Origin: an uncultured Lachnospiraceae bacterium
GTDB taxonomy: Bacteria; Bacillota; Clostridia; Lachnospirales; Lachnospiraceae
Direction of reading: 5' to 3'
DNA length: 35,146 bases
Assembly: GCA_910586645.1 (NCBI GenBank)
Contig: CAJUIS010000004.1
Span: forward strand, 102,044 to 137,189
Shown here: positions 7,883-16,778 of the stretch, in pieces
How the letters are laid out: the number at the start of each line of letters is the position of its first letter
How positions within the stretch are numbered: position 1 is the stretch's first letter
Position numbers and translations under genes: made by a program
Notes under the pieces: generated by a model
Seen by the model: the letters and a program-made list of their open reading frames with translations, nothing else
Told to the model about the DNA's origin: nothing
Database searches by the model: none

Positions 7883-9938
7883 CCAGATAAAGCAGATAAA
7901 TCAACGTAAACACAAGCCCCACGTAAAACATCAAAAGCCCAAAAGAGAGGCTTCTTTGAATAATTGCATTTGTCTCCACAAACTTTTCTCTCCACATCGC
8001 AAGCCTGTGCTCATAAGAAACTTCCCTGTCAGGCTCCGGCTGCCGCAAAACCTTTCGTTTGACATGCCTGAGAAAATCCATCGCCATGCCCAGCAAATGT
8101 GTAAACTCTGACCCTTCCGCAAGCTCATGCGGGATTTTTCTGTCCCGGTACACCGTCTTTCTTAAGGCCAGAATCACGCCGTCCACAAAGCTGTCCAAAA
8201 TCCTGCAGAAAACTCCTGCAATAAAGGGGAACACCTTAAGCAAAAGCGGACGGTACAAAAGCTCTTCCAGATCCCACCACCGGGGCCAGCAGTCCCGGTA
8301 TATCCTGCGGCCGTCCTGTTTTCGCATCAGAAGCTTCCGGATCCCAAGATAAAGCGCAATTCCAATGACAATTGAAATCAGCCCGCCTTTTAAATTTGTC
8401 AGGCTGAAATAGGAAACCGGATGCACATTTTTGTCTAAATGCAAAAACCCCTGTCCAAGATCCGCAATCCCATCCGAAGTCAGATTCGGCACGGCGCCAA
8501 GAACCGGAAGAACCGCGGCGCTTCCCGCGATCGCAAAGGCGCTTACAGGATTCATATACCGCTTCATGCCGTCAAACCGTTCCTGCTCCTTTGCATCCAT
8601 ATTCTTTTCCACAAACACAGCCACATAGAGCTTTGTCATGTAAGCAAGCGTCATTCCGCCGCTGATTAAGAAAATCCACTCCGACATTTTTAAAAATCCC
8701 GAAAGCTCTGCCGACAATGCAATCCCTTCCACAATGCTCTCATGCAGCAGCGTCTTGCTGACGTACCCGTTCAAAAAAGGAATCCCGGCTATTCCAAGCG
8801 CCCCGGTCAGGAAACAGATTTTAAGCAGCGGCTTCTTTCTGCCGAAGCCCCGGATTTCATTGAGATTTAATTTGTGCAGATTCATTACCACAACCCCGGC
8901 AATTAAAAACAGGACAAGTTTAATCAGGGAATGGTTCACCATATGCAGAAGCGTTCCGCGCACCGCAAGCGCATTCTCTTCCCCTAAAATCCCCTGCATA
9001 CCGATTCCTATCAGGATAAATCCAATCTGCGACATGGAAGAGCAGGCAAGCGTACGCTTCAAATCCACAGAAAACACAGCCAGAAGCGCGCCGCCAAACA
9101 TTGTAAACAGCCCAAGGCCGAAAATCAAAAATCCCCATGCGCCGTCATGCAGAAAAATATTGCCGCTTACCGCCAGTACGCCGAAAATTCCGGCTTTCGT
9201 CAAAATGCCGGAAAGAAGCGCGGAAGCCGGAGCCGGAGCTACCGGATGCGCTTTTGGCAGCCAGATATGCAGCGGAAACGCCCCGGCCTTTGCTCCAAAC
9301 CCGACCAGGGTGCAAATGCCCGCAATATAAAGCGTATCCGTTTCACCGCAGGAAGCCGCCGCAGAAAGCATTTCCGACATTTCAAGCGTCCCAAGCGTAT
9401 GATACAAAAGGAACAGCCCCATCAAAAGCGTCATTCCGCCGATTACGGCCACAGCCAGATAGGTCGCCGCCGCCTTTATGGCTCCTTCTGTTTCCTCCTG
9501 CGCAACCCAAACATAGGAGGTAAACGACATAATTTCAAAAAAGAGAAACGTCGTAAATAAATCTGCCGACAAAAACACGCCCATTGTAGCGGAAAGCGTT
9601 ACAAACTGGAAAAAATAATACCGTCCCAGACGATTTTCATGCGCAAGATATTCCCTGGAAAATAAAAGCGTCATCATCCACATAAACGCCGCTATGATTC
9701 CATACACGCCCCGGAATCCGTCCAGTGTAAAATGAAGGCCCATGCCGCAGACTTCCGGCACAAACAATTCGCTTCCCATTCCAAAAACAGCAAATATGCA
9801 CATTACTGCAAATTCACCGACGCCAAAAAATGCCGCGGAAAAATCCCGGATGAAAGACAGCCGCTTTCTGTCCGCCAAAAATGCCGCAAACGCTCCGGCT
9901 ACCGGCAGAAAAATTAACGCCAAAAACAGTTTTTCCAT
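7872..9938 (-). CDS. NuoL/HyfB-type antiporter subunit with long C-terminal extension
   Basis: The 688-residue membrane protein is of the proton-translocating antiporter-like family (NuoL/MrpA/HyfB). Conserved charged residues of the ion path are visible: Glu in LFFEIMSFTSYVWV (TM5), Lys in GFGAKAGAFPLHIWLP (TM7), His/Lys in NHSLIKLVLFLIAG, and Lys in the broken helix FLNGYVSKTLL. After about residue 505 come a helix, about 100 mostly polar residues and a last helix (about 660-685), an extension longer than in plain MrpD and possibly analogous to the lateral C-terminal part of NuoL. Good AGGAGGGG ribosome site. Last gene of the operon and one of four such subunits. It could supply the MrpA N-terminal role, since no full MrpA is present. 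Confidence 0.88.
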   Translation of the reverse strand: MEKLFLALIFLPVAGAFAAFLADRKRLSFIRDFSAAFFGVGEFAVMCIFAVFGMGSELFVPEVCGMGLHFTLDGFRGVYGIIAAFMWMMTLLFSREYLAHENRLGRYYFFQFVTLSATMGVFLSADLFTTFLFFEIMSFTSYVWVAQEETEGAIKAAATYLAVAVIGGMTLLMGLFLLYHTLGTLEMSEMLSAAASCGETDTLYIAGICTLVGFGAKAGAFPLHIWLPKAHPVAPAPASALLSGILTKAGIFGVLAVSGNIFLHDGAWGFLIFGLGLFTMFGGALLAVFSVDLKRTLACSSMSQIGFILIGIGMQGILGEENALAVRGTLLHMVNHSLIKLVLFLIAGVVVMNLHKLNLNEIRGFGRKKPLLKICFLTGALGIAGIPFLNGYVSKTLLHESIVEGIALSAELSGFLKMSEWIFLISGGMTLAYMTKLYVAVFVEKNMDAKEQERFDGMKRYMNPVSAFAIAGSAAVLPVLGAVPNLTSDGIADLGQGFLHLDKNVHPVSYFSLTNLKGGLISIVIGIALYLGIRKLLMRKQDGRRIYRDCWPRWWDLEELLYRPLLLKVFPFIAGVFCRILDSFVDGVILALRKTVYRDRKIPHELAEGSEFTHLLGMAMDFLRHVKRKVLRQPEPDREVSYEHRLAMWREKFVETNAIIQRSLSFGLLMFYVGLVFTLIYLLYLGRG

Positions 9939-9958
9939 AAAAAGCCCCTCCTAACAGC

Positions 9959-11434
9959 CTAAAACGCCCCTTGCGCAACCGCCGTAAACAGCTCCGTCAC
10001 AGGCGCAGAAAAAAGGCCAAAGCCCGCAATGCCAATCACAAATGCCAAAAGCGGAAAAAGCATCATCCAGTTTGGATCTTTTACGTCCGCAATCGCACTA
10101 TAGTCAAAATCCGCGCCCGGAAAATACGCCCGGATCACAATGCCAAGCATATACATCGCCGTCAAAAGCGCGGAAATCAAAAGCGTTCCGATTCCCAGAT
10201 AAGAAATCAGGCTGCCGCTTTCGATGGCCGCAGAAACAAGGTTCCATTTACTGATAAACCCACAGAGCCCCGGCACGCCCATAAGCGCAAACGACGATAT
10301 CGTAAACGCCGCAAAAACTTTCGGCATTTTCTTTGCAAAACCGTCCAACTGATGAATATAATGACGCTCCGTCTGGTGCATCACCGCCCCGGCGCAGAAA
10401 AAAGAACATATTTTCATAAAAGCATGAAACACCATATGGGAAAGCGCGCCCACGAGTCCAAGCGGCGTCATAATCGTTACCCCGAACAAAATATAGGAAA
10501 GGTTGCTGATCGTCGAAAATGCCAGGCGGCGTTTCAAATGCGTCTCCCGGAGCGCCATGCTGCACCCGTAAACAATTGTAAACATCACGACTGCCATTAA
10601 AAGGCTCTGCGCCCAGGTTCCCCGCAGAAAATCTGCGCCAAAACAGTAAAACGTCAGACGTATAATCGCAAAAGCGCCCGATTTCACAACCGCAACCGCA
10701 TGCAGAAGCGCAGTAACCGGAGTCGGAGCCACGCCGGCCTGCGGCAGCCAGGAGTTTAACGGGCAAATTGCCGCCTTCACGCCAAATCCAAAAAAGCTCA
10801 ATACATAAATCAGCAGGAAAATATTTTTCCCGGCCCCAATCTTCTCCGCATTTAAAACGCCTCCCAGGATAAATTCCGAAGTTTCCCCATAAGTAATCAG
10901 AAAAATCATGCCGATAAATGCAAACGCCGCGCCTCCGATGGAATAATACAGATACTTCCGGCTTGCAAGAATCGCTTCTCTTGTCAGCGTATGCATAACA
11001 AGCGGCAGCGTCACCAGCGTAAGAAGCTCATAAAAGCAGTACATGGTCAGAAAATTATCCGCAAGGGAAATCCCAAGCGTCACGCCGTAGGTAAACGTAT
11101 AGAACATAAAAAATGTCCTCTCGTGCTTTTCCTTCGTCATGTATTCAAACGCGTACAGCGTGGCAAACGGCCACAAAAACGACACCAGACCCGCAAATAT
11201 GGTTCCAAGCCCGTCAAGCTGAAATGCAATCGTCAGATTTCCCGTAAAATTTACAAGCGTAAACGCCTCCCCTGGCCTGTGAAAAAGCAGCAGCCAGACC
11301 AAAACAGAGGTGAAAATCACGACGCTCTCCAGATAAACCATCATATAAGCCCGCTTTTTCCATCGAACCAGCGGAGTAATCATCCCTCCAAGGCAGGGAA
11401 TCAGCACAACTAAAAATAACCAGAACGCATTCAT
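9959..11434 (-). CDS. MrpD/NuoM/N-type antiporter subunit
   Basis: This 491-residue, about 14-helix protein carries the ion-channel residues of the family: Glu in YCFYELLTLVTLPLVM, Lys in GFGVKAAICPLNSWLPQAGV, His/Lys in SHMVFHAFMKICSFFCAG, and the distal Lys in LCGFISKWNL. Such subunits move H+ or Na+ across the membrane as part of Mrp, Mbh or complex-I-like assemblies. The start ATG has GTAAGGAGGGG just upstream. It lies between two related subunits with gaps of 12 and 20 bp and looks like a product of tandem duplication within the operon. Whether it carries H+ or Na+ is not visible. Confidence 0.9.
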   Translation of the reverse strand: MNAFWLFLVVLIPCLGGMITPLVRWKKRAYMMVYLESVVIFTSVLVWLLLFHRPGEAFTLVNFTGNLTIAFQLDGLGTIFAGLVSFLWPFATLYAFEYMTKEKHERTFFMFYTFTYGVTLGISLADNFLTMYCFYELLTLVTLPLVMHTLTREAILASRKYLYYSIGGAAFAFIGMIFLITYGETSEFILGGVLNAEKIGAGKNIFLLIYVLSFFGFGVKAAICPLNSWLPQAGVAPTPVTALLHAVAVVKSGAFAIIRLTFYCFGADFLRGTWAQSLLMAVVMFTIVYGCSMALRETHLKRRLAFSTISNLSYILFGVTIMTPLGLVGALSHMVFHAFMKICSFFCAGAVMHQTERHYIHQLDGFAKKMPKVFAAFTISSFALMGVPGLCGFISKWNLVSAAIESGSLISYLGIGTLLISALLTAMYMLGIVIRAYFPGADFDYSAIADVKDPNWMMLFPLLAFVIGIAGFGLFSAPVTELFTAVAQGAF

Positions 11435-11446
11435 AGATTCCCCTCC

Positions 11447-12919
11447 TTACATCAAAAGCGCGGCAAACGCCTCAAACGCATACACAAGCACATTTGGCAC
11501 AAGTCCTATGACAATCGTAAGAGCCGCCAGCGCAAGCAGCGGAACAAGCATAAAGCCGGACGGTTCTTTGCCTTTAAAACGGGAAGCGTCATACCCTTCC
11601 CCCGGAAAAAACCCCTGCATCGTAACCGGAAGAAGATACCCTGCCGTAAGCAGAGCGCTTACAAGCAGCACAACAGGGCCAAGCCAGGAAAATACCGGTA
11701 TCCCGGAAGCAATGGCGCCGGACGCCAGATGCCATTTGCTGACAAATCCGCTTGCCGGCGGAATCCCAATCAGGCCAAGCGACACAATCGTATAACACCA
11801 GAGCGTAACCGGCATACCGCGTCCAATCCCCTTAAGCTCTTCCACACGCTTTGCGCCTGTCCGGTAAATAATTGCCGCAGCGCATAAAAACAGCCCGACT
11901 TTAATAAACGCATGAGCCGCCACATGAAGCAGCGCCCCCGAAAACGCCTCCGGCTGCAGAACGGAAAGGCCGAACAAAATATAAGAAAGCTGGCTGACTG
12001 TCGAGTAAGCAAGCCTCCTTTTCAACACAGGCTCCCGAAACGCCAGCATCGATCCCATAAAAACCGTGACAAGCGCAAGCGTCATCCACACGGTCTGAAC
12101 CCAGGTGCCGCGCAGAAAATCCGCCCCGATCATCTGATACGCCACACGGATAACCGCCAGAACGCCTCCCTTTACAATGACGCCCGAAAGAACTGCGGAC
12201 GCAGGCCCGGGCGCAACCGGATGCGCCGTCGGAAGCCACGCATGCAGCGGAAACATTCCCGCCTTTACGCCAAAACCAAGCAGCAGCAGCATAGAGGCGA
12301 CAAGAAACAGCGTGCCGTGCTCCTGCAAAACGGCGGCAGGAATCACGCCTCCCTCCGCAAATACAATCGTCGTCCCGTAACGGCAGATAACATACACTCC
12401 AAACAGCGCCATATACGCACCCGCAAAAGAAAAAAACAGGTACCTGAGCCCCGCCATAACAGCTTCTTTTGTCTGCGTATGCAGCACAAGCGGCATGGAG
12501 GTAAGCGTCATCAGCTCATAAAACAAATACATTGTAATCAGGTTTCCGGCAAAATCCAGTCCCAGAAGCACGCCGAAAACAATCAGATAAAACCCAAAAT
12601 ACCGTTTTTCATGTTTCTCATGCTTCATATATTCAAATGAAAAAAATCCGGCAAGAATCCAGACAATCGTAACCACAAGAGAAAAATAGCGTCCCAGAAA
12701 ATCAATTTTAAAATATACCGGAAACTCTTTTGTCAGCTGAAACAGGGTCAGTCCCTCTTTTACCCCAAAAACGGCGTAACACGCGCAAACGCCCGTAATG
12801 ATCAAAACGGTTCCCACATAGACAAGAAGAGAATTTCTTTTCTGATATTCTTTTTTCAACAACAACACAACGCCTGCCAGAATCGGAAAAAATACCGGCA
12901 GCAGCAAAAAACGCTCCAT
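11447..12919 (-). CDS. MrpD/NuoM-type antiporter subunit
   Basis: The 490-residue membrane subunit retains all key residues: Glu in YLFYELMTLTSMPLVLH, Lys in GFGVKAGMFPLHAWLPTAHP, Lys in ASAVLSGVIVKGGVLAVI, His/Lys in HAFIKVGLFLCAA, and Lys in SGFVSKWHL. It is closest in motif wording to the neighbouring 9959-11434 gene, which supports duplication. The start chosen is the ATG at 12917-12919 with GGAGAAGGAAG upstream; the frame stays open 75 nt further upstream into a GC-rich intergenic hairpin, but the upstream start has no ribosome site. It is part of the four-subunit ion-pumping arm of the operon. Confidence 0.9.
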   Translation of the reverse strand: MERFLLLPVFFPILAGVVLLLKKEYQKRNSLLVYVGTVLIITGVCACYAVFGVKEGLTLFQLTKEFPVYFKIDFLGRYFSLVVTIVWILAGFFSFEYMKHEKHEKRYFGFYLIVFGVLLGLDFAGNLITMYLFYELMTLTSMPLVLHTQTKEAVMAGLRYLFFSFAGAYMALFGVYVICRYGTTIVFAEGGVIPAAVLQEHGTLFLVASMLLLLGFGVKAGMFPLHAWLPTAHPVAPGPASAVLSGVIVKGGVLAVIRVAYQMIGADFLRGTWVQTVWMTLALVTVFMGSMLAFREPVLKRRLAYSTVSQLSYILFGLSVLQPEAFSGALLHVAAHAFIKVGLFLCAAAIIYRTGAKRVEELKGIGRGMPVTLWCYTIVSLGLIGIPPASGFVSKWHLASGAIASGIPVFSWLGPVVLLVSALLTAGYLLPVTMQGFFPGEGYDASRFKGKEPSGFMLVPLLALAALTIVIGLVPNVLVYAFEAFAALLM

Positions 12920-12966
12920 CTTCCTTCTCCTTTCACACCCTTTGCGCATCCCCTTCCGCCCGAGCC

Positions 12967-12985
12967 GTCCCCGCAGGGCGGGAAC
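12967..12985 (-). other. GC-rich hairpin between two antiporter genes
   Basis: In the 84-bp gap between antiporter genes the minus strand can fold GTTCCCGC-CCT-GCGGGGAC (8-bp stem, one T-G pair). No T-tract follows, so it is not a standard terminator. It may be an mRNA processing or stabilising element that sets subunit stoichiometry (inference). Confidence 0.45.
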
Positions 12986-13003
12986 GTCCGGCATTACACT
13001 GCG

Positions 13004-14494
13004 TTATGCAAAAACAGACAGGCCCTGCGCAATCCAGTCCGTAATCGGCTGCGACCACATCCCAAGCCCAATATTCAGCACGACAAAACACAGAAGCGTA
13101 AATGCGTACAATGGATTTTCCCGAATAGAAACCGATTTATATTTACATGAAACCGGCGTATAAATCCGAATTACCGTTTTCATAAAGTAAATTGCATTTA
13201 AAACCGTACTGACCGCAAGCACAATCAGAGCCGGCAGCATCTTTATCTGACTCTGTACGGCCGCCTGGGAAAATAAAAGCTTGCTGATAAAACCGGAAAA
13301 CAACGGAATCCCGACCATGGAAAGAGAACCGACTGTAAACGCAAGCCCGGCGCAGACGTTTCGGTAAGCCGAACCTGTCAGTTCAATAAACTCCTTATGA
13401 TCTCCGGAAACATCCGTCAGTCCCACGCCCGATACAAACAAGAGGGATTTCGTCGCCGCATGGGCCAGAATATGAAACACTGACGCTGCCATGCCGGCAG
13501 AAGTCCCAAGCCCGAATCCCATATAGATGTAACCAATCTGAGCCACGGAAGAGTACGAAATCATACGGCGGATATCATTTTCACGGATTGCGCTTGTCGA
13601 ACCCATAATCATTCCGGCAAGCCCAAATACAAACAGCACATTGATAATCCTGCTCTGCACAAAAATATCAAATCCGATGACCCGGTAAATGATCTTAATC
13701 AGCAGAAAAATGTATCCTTTTGACACAAGGCTTGAAAGCATCGCCGCAGAAGATACGGTCGAATATCCGTAAGCGTCCGGAAGCCATGCATGAAACGGAA
13801 ACAATGCGCTTTTAATCGCAAGTCCGACCACAAGCAAAGCTATCATCACCAAAAGAGGGATTACATACGTACCGTCCGCCGCAATTGCCTGGATACTGGC
13901 CTGGACGTTGCTCATCAAAAGGTGTCCCGTCATATCGTAAAGCATACAAAGCCCGATTAAAAACAGGCCGGATCCAAGCAGGCTCATAATCATATAGCGC
14001 GTAGCCGCTTCAATTGCACGTCCGCTTTCCATAATCATAATCAGGCCGCAGGCCGCAATCGTATTAATTTCCACAAATACATAAGCCGTAAAAAGGTCAT
14101 TCGTATAAACCAGCGCCAAAAGGGAGCTTAACAGAAGATCCACCATGATAAAATAAAGATTTTCCTTCTCCGGATCAACCTCCATCTGAATCTTTCTCCG
14201 CCCTCCGTTTAACGAAAGCAGCATAATTACGCAGAAAAACAGCGCCATCCCCGCTTCTAAGGAGCCAAAGCGGATTTCATTCCCAAACGGCGCCGGAAAA
14301 TGTCCCATCACATATACGTAGCTTTGTCCCGTCGTATACGTGTAATACAGCGTGCATGCCGACAAAATGCCGACGACAGACACCACAAACGTATTGATGC
14401 GTCTTGCGCCCCTGCCCTTTACCGCCGAACTGATAATTGCCGAAAACATCGACAGCAGAATGGAAAGGCAGGGGAAATTTCTTATCATTTCCAT
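13004..14494 (-). CDS. NuoN/MrpD-type antiporter subunit (MbhH position)
   Basis: The 496-residue polytopic protein has the antiporter-family residues: Glu in FVEINTIAACGLIMI, Lys in GLAIKSALFPFHAWLPDAYG, Lys in SLVSKGYIFLLIKI, His/Lys in HILAHAATKSLLFVSG, and Lys in FSGFISKLLF. It directly abuts the MrpC/MbhG gene (its ATG touches that stop codon), which is the usual C-D order of mrp operons and the G-H order of mbh operons, so it is the best candidate for the core MrpD/MbhH. GAAGGG lies just upstream of the ATG. The three related genes downstream are extra copies relative to mrp. Confidence 0.9.
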   Translation of the reverse strand: MEMIRNFPCLSILLSMFSAIISSAVKGRGARRINTFVVSVVGILSACTLYYTYTTGQSYVYVMGHFPAPFGNEIRFGSLEAGMALFFCVIMLLSLNGGRRKIQMEVDPEKENLYFIMVDLLLSSLLALVYTNDLFTAYVFVEINTIAACGLIMIMESGRAIEAATRYMIMSLLGSGLFLIGLCMLYDMTGHLLMSNVQASIQAIAADGTYVIPLLVMIALLVVGLAIKSALFPFHAWLPDAYGYSTVSSAAMLSSLVSKGYIFLLIKIIYRVIGFDIFVQSRIINVLFVFGLAGMIMGSTSAIRENDIRRMISYSSVAQIGYIYMGFGLGTSAGMAASVFHILAHAATKSLLFVSGVGLTDVSGDHKEFIELTGSAYRNVCAGLAFTVGSLSMVGIPLFSGFISKLLFSQAAVQSQIKMLPALIVLAVSTVLNAIYFMKTVIRIYTPVSCKYKSVSIRENPLYAFTLLCFVVLNIGLGMWSQPITDWIAQGLSVFA

Positions 14495-14869
14495 TTACAG
14501 CCCTTCCTTCTTTAATCTCATTGTAATCTCATCCAGATCCAGCGTATGATATCTGCGGTAAAGCCGGATCGTCAGAGAAAGCATCAGCGCCGTCACCGAT
14601 ACGGAAACGACAATCCCCGTCAAAACCAGTCCGCTTGGAACCGGATTGATATAAGTTTCCGGACTCAAATCGCCGTTTACGACAATCGGCGCGATATGCC
14701 CCTCAATATAGCCTTTTTCTGCAAGGAAAAGATAAACGGCCGTATCCATAATATTTAAACCGATAATCTTCTTAATCATATTCTTCTGAAGCAGCAGATT
14801 TGTAAACCCAATCCCAAACAAAGCCACGGCAACGACTTCCGCGTAATTTACAAGCAAATGCTCTCCCAT
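14495..14869 (-). CDS. mrpC: MrpC/MnhC (NuoK-like, MbhG) subunit
   Basis: The 124-residue protein has three hydrophobic helices (about 10-28, 35-52, 80-103) and typical MrpC wording: GIGFTNLLLQKNMIKKIIGL and the PSGLVLTGIVVSVSVTAL helix. MrpC/NuoK subunits form part of the ion channel core with MrpA and MrpD. AGGAGGG precedes the ATG, and the genes on both sides abut without gaps. A short charged C-terminal tail (about 105-124) is predicted to be cytosolic. Confidence 0.92.
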   Translation of the reverse strand: MGEHLLVNYAEVVAVALFGIGFTNLLLQKNMIKKIIGLNIMDTAVYLFLAEKGYIEGHIAPIVVNGDLSPETYINPVPSGLVLTGIVVSVSVTALMLSLTIRLYRRYHTLDLDEITMRLKKEGL

Positions 14870-15832
14870 TTATAACCCTCCTCTGCGAAACAGCGCATAA
14901 AACGCATACATGGTGCACGCCACCTCAGAACCAACAAAAATATTGATCGGCAGCGTAATGCCGCCGCTTAATATTGTCCCCGGCTCTCCAAGCGGAATCA
15001 GGCATGGCAGCCCGTTTGCGCCTGTCAGAAAATAATACGTCACAATGCAGCCGTAACAAAGCAGCGCTGTCACTTTCACGCATTTATAGACCTTTTCGTT
15101 AAAAAAACGCTCCGTTTTCTCAAAGCCAAACGCCGCCACATATAAAATCAGTCCGGCTCCAATCATCGCCCCGCCGGAAAATCCGCCGCCGGGCGAAAGA
15201 TGTCCGTTCAATATGATGTAAATTCCAAACAAAAACACGATCGGAACCAAAAGCGATGCTATCGCCTGAAGAATGACATCGTTTTTCGGTTCAAACCCTC
15301 TGTCGTTTGATTCCTTGTTCTCCCTGATTTTTTTCTCGTCAACCATCAGCATAATCATTACGCAGCAGGTCGCGATAAAAAGCACGTTTGTCTCGCCAAA
15401 CGTATCAAACGCACGGTAAGAAAGAATCATGCCCGTTACGATATTGACGGCGCCCGTATCTAAAAGTCCGTCCGTAATATATTTTTCAGAAACCTCGTTG
15501 TTCGTCGGCCTTATCTCTCCGCCTACAGACGGCAGGTAAGATACTGTAATCACAAGCAGCGTTACAAGGGCTATGCAGAACACAATGCTGAGACATTTAT
15601 AAAGCGCGCCGAAAAAACGCAGCTCCCGGTTGTGGCTGCTGTCATAAACCTCCGCGATTACCTGCTGCCTGTCTTTCATACGCTCCTGAATCGTCGCTTC
15701 CTCTTCCCGGTATTCCTGCTGGGGACGCATTTCCATATTGCCTACAAACGCATCCTTTTCCCCTCCCAGCCAATGAAAAAAGCGATACGCAAATGTCCGT
15801 TCGTATTCACTCTGTTTTCTGATGCGGCTCAT
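14870..15832 (-). CDS. MbhE-MrpB (MnhB) fusion subunit with long polar N-terminus
   Basis: The 320-residue protein combines three parts. Residues 1 to about 78 are charged and lack a membrane helix. Residues about 80-185 match the MbhE/MrpA-C-terminal type (a helix, then LPSVGGEIRPTNNEVSEKYI and a second helix region with GMILSYRAFDTFGETNVLF). Residues about 195-320 match MrpB/MnhB (helix FLFGIYIILNGHLSPGGGFS, with the characteristic HLSPGGGFSGG). In archaeal Mbh these are separate genes (mbhE, mbhF); in mrp operons the first is the tail of MrpA. The ATG at 15830-15832 has AGGAGG six bases upstream. It overlaps the MbhD-like gene by 26 bp. A genuine fusion is supported by one continuous frame and tight packing. 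Confidence 0.85.
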   Translation of the reverse strand: MSRIRKQSEYERTFAYRFFHWLGGEKDAFVGNMEMRPQQEYREEEATIQERMKDRQQVIAEVYDSSHNRELRFFGALYKCLSIVFCIALVTLLVITVSYLPSVGGEIRPTNNEVSEKYITDGLLDTGAVNIVTGMILSYRAFDTFGETNVLFIATCCVMIMLMVDEKKIRENKESNDRGFEPKNDVILQAIASLLVPIVFLFGIYIILNGHLSPGGGFSGGAMIGAGLILYVAAFGFEKTERFFNEKVYKCVKVTALLCYGCIVTYYFLTGANGLPCLIPLGEPGTILSGGITLPINIFVGSEVACTMYAFYALFRRGGL

Positions 15833-16091
15833 CTTTCTCCTCCTCTTCCTGCTCCTGACGGATCGCATGAATCTTTTTCAGCGTTACGAAAAACAGGACG
15901 CTCGTCACCCCGGCGCCTACCGCCGCTTCCGTAATCGCAAGATCCGGCGACTCCAAAAGAATCCAGATAATCGACATAATCAGGCTGTACGACATGAAAA
16001 TCAAAATCGAATTCAGCAAATTTTTTGAAAAACTGACGGAAATCGCACAGACAACCAGAAAGCCCAGAAGAATTACGTTAAATATCATCAT
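15807..16091 (-). CDS. MbhD-like (MrpA C-terminal/DUF4040) subunit
   Basis: The 94-residue protein has three helices (about 3-20, 26-45, 50-72) with the signature ESPDLAITEAAVGAGVTSVLFF, the NuoJ-like motif of MbhD and of the C-terminal part of MrpA. It has a highly acidic tail (EQEEEEKDE) at about 80-88. A split MrpA with a free-standing MbhD is typical of hydrogenase-type (Mbh) antiporter modules. It overlaps the MrpG gene by 4 bp and the fusion gene by 26 bp. The start could be either of two adjacent ATGs. Confidence 0.88.
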   Translation of the reverse strand: MMIFNVILLGFLVVCAISVSFSKNLLNSILIFMSYSLIMSIIWILLESPDLAITEAAVGAGVTSVLFFVTLKKIHAIRQEQEEEEKDEPHQKTE

Positions 16092-16459
16092 TGCCCGCCG
16101 TCTCCCTTCCGCTTTCCCTTTTTCTTATCCCTTATAATCCTAATGCTGCAATGGTCAAGCAGCCGCTTATCCGTAAACATCTGCAGTTTTGCAATCATAT
16201 GAGAAGACACGGGGGACGCGCACCACAAAAAGACAATCACAAGCGCAATCTTTGCCGTCGTGGCGTTCCATCCGTTCGCAATCATAAGCCCAACAAGGCA
16301 AAGCCCTATGCCAAGCGTATCCCCTGTTGCAGCAATCTGCATACGGTTTAAAACATATTTAAAACGGTACACGCCAAAAATTTCCAGGAAAAAAATCGAC
16401 ATACCAAAAAGCAAAAACCCTACGACCAGAAAAAAGCGAATCCACTCAATAACTGCCAT
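16088..16459 (-). CDS. mrpG: MrpG/MnhG subunit
   Basis: The 123-residue protein has three helices and the MrpG pattern: GVYRFKYVLNRMQIAATGDTLG followed by a Gly-rich helix and SPVSSHMIAKL. MrpG is a small accessory subunit needed for assembly or activity of the Mrp antiporter. The C-terminal 30 residues are strongly basic. GGGGGAGAAG precedes the ATG. It overlaps MrpF by 14 bp and the MbhD-like gene by 4 bp. Confidence 0.9.
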   Translation of the reverse strand: MAVIEWIRFFLVVGFLLFGMSIFFLEIFGVYRFKYVLNRMQIAATGDTLGIGLCLVGLMIANGWNATTAKIALVIVFLWCASPVSSHMIAKLQMFTDKRLLDHCSIRIIRDKKKGKRKGDGGQ

Positions 16460-16778
16460 ACTTCTCCCCCTCTTTGCTCTTCCATTCCATATATACGCCC
16501 ATATACACTTTCGTCAGTATAATGACCGCCAGAAAACTGATCATGGCATAAATCAGGCAGATATCCACCAGGTATCCCTCCTGAAACAAAACCGCAAGCA
16601 CCGCAATCGCTACCATAACCATCGTGCCCATCATATTGACCGCCACAAGCCGGTCTGCCATCCTCGGCCCTGCAACCGCCCGGATCAGGCACGCAAAAAA
16701 TAAAACCGCAAGAATAATCAAAAGCCCGGTAAACAAAATTCCATACGCCTGATCCAATGCCGTTATGCCGCTATTCAT
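16446..16778 (-). CDS. mrpF: MrpF/MnhF subunit
   Basis: The 110-residue protein has three helices (about 12-33, 45-65, 70-90) with the hallmark RAVAGPRMADRLVAVNMMGT loop, where PxxxDRLVA is conserved in MrpF/MnhF. The family is implicated in Na+/H+ exchange and cholate efflux in Bacillus. It overlaps both neighbours (MrpE by 8 bp, MrpG by 14 bp). Confidence 0.92.
   Translation of the reverse strand: MNSGITALDQAYGILFTGLLIILAVLFFACLIRAVAGPRMADRLVAVNMMGTMVMVAIAVLAVLFQEGYLVDICLIYAMISFLAVIILTKVYMGVYMEWKSKEGEKYGSY

Noticed and set aside
8734..9330. 198-codon plus-strand frame opposite the NuoL-like gene
   Set aside because: No ribosome site or motif, and it lies wholly within a clear antiporter gene on the other strand.
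11912..12640. 242-codon plus-strand frame opposite an antiporter subunit
   Set aside because: It is very Lys/Arg/Gln-rich with no domain and arises from the reverse complement of a membrane protein gene.
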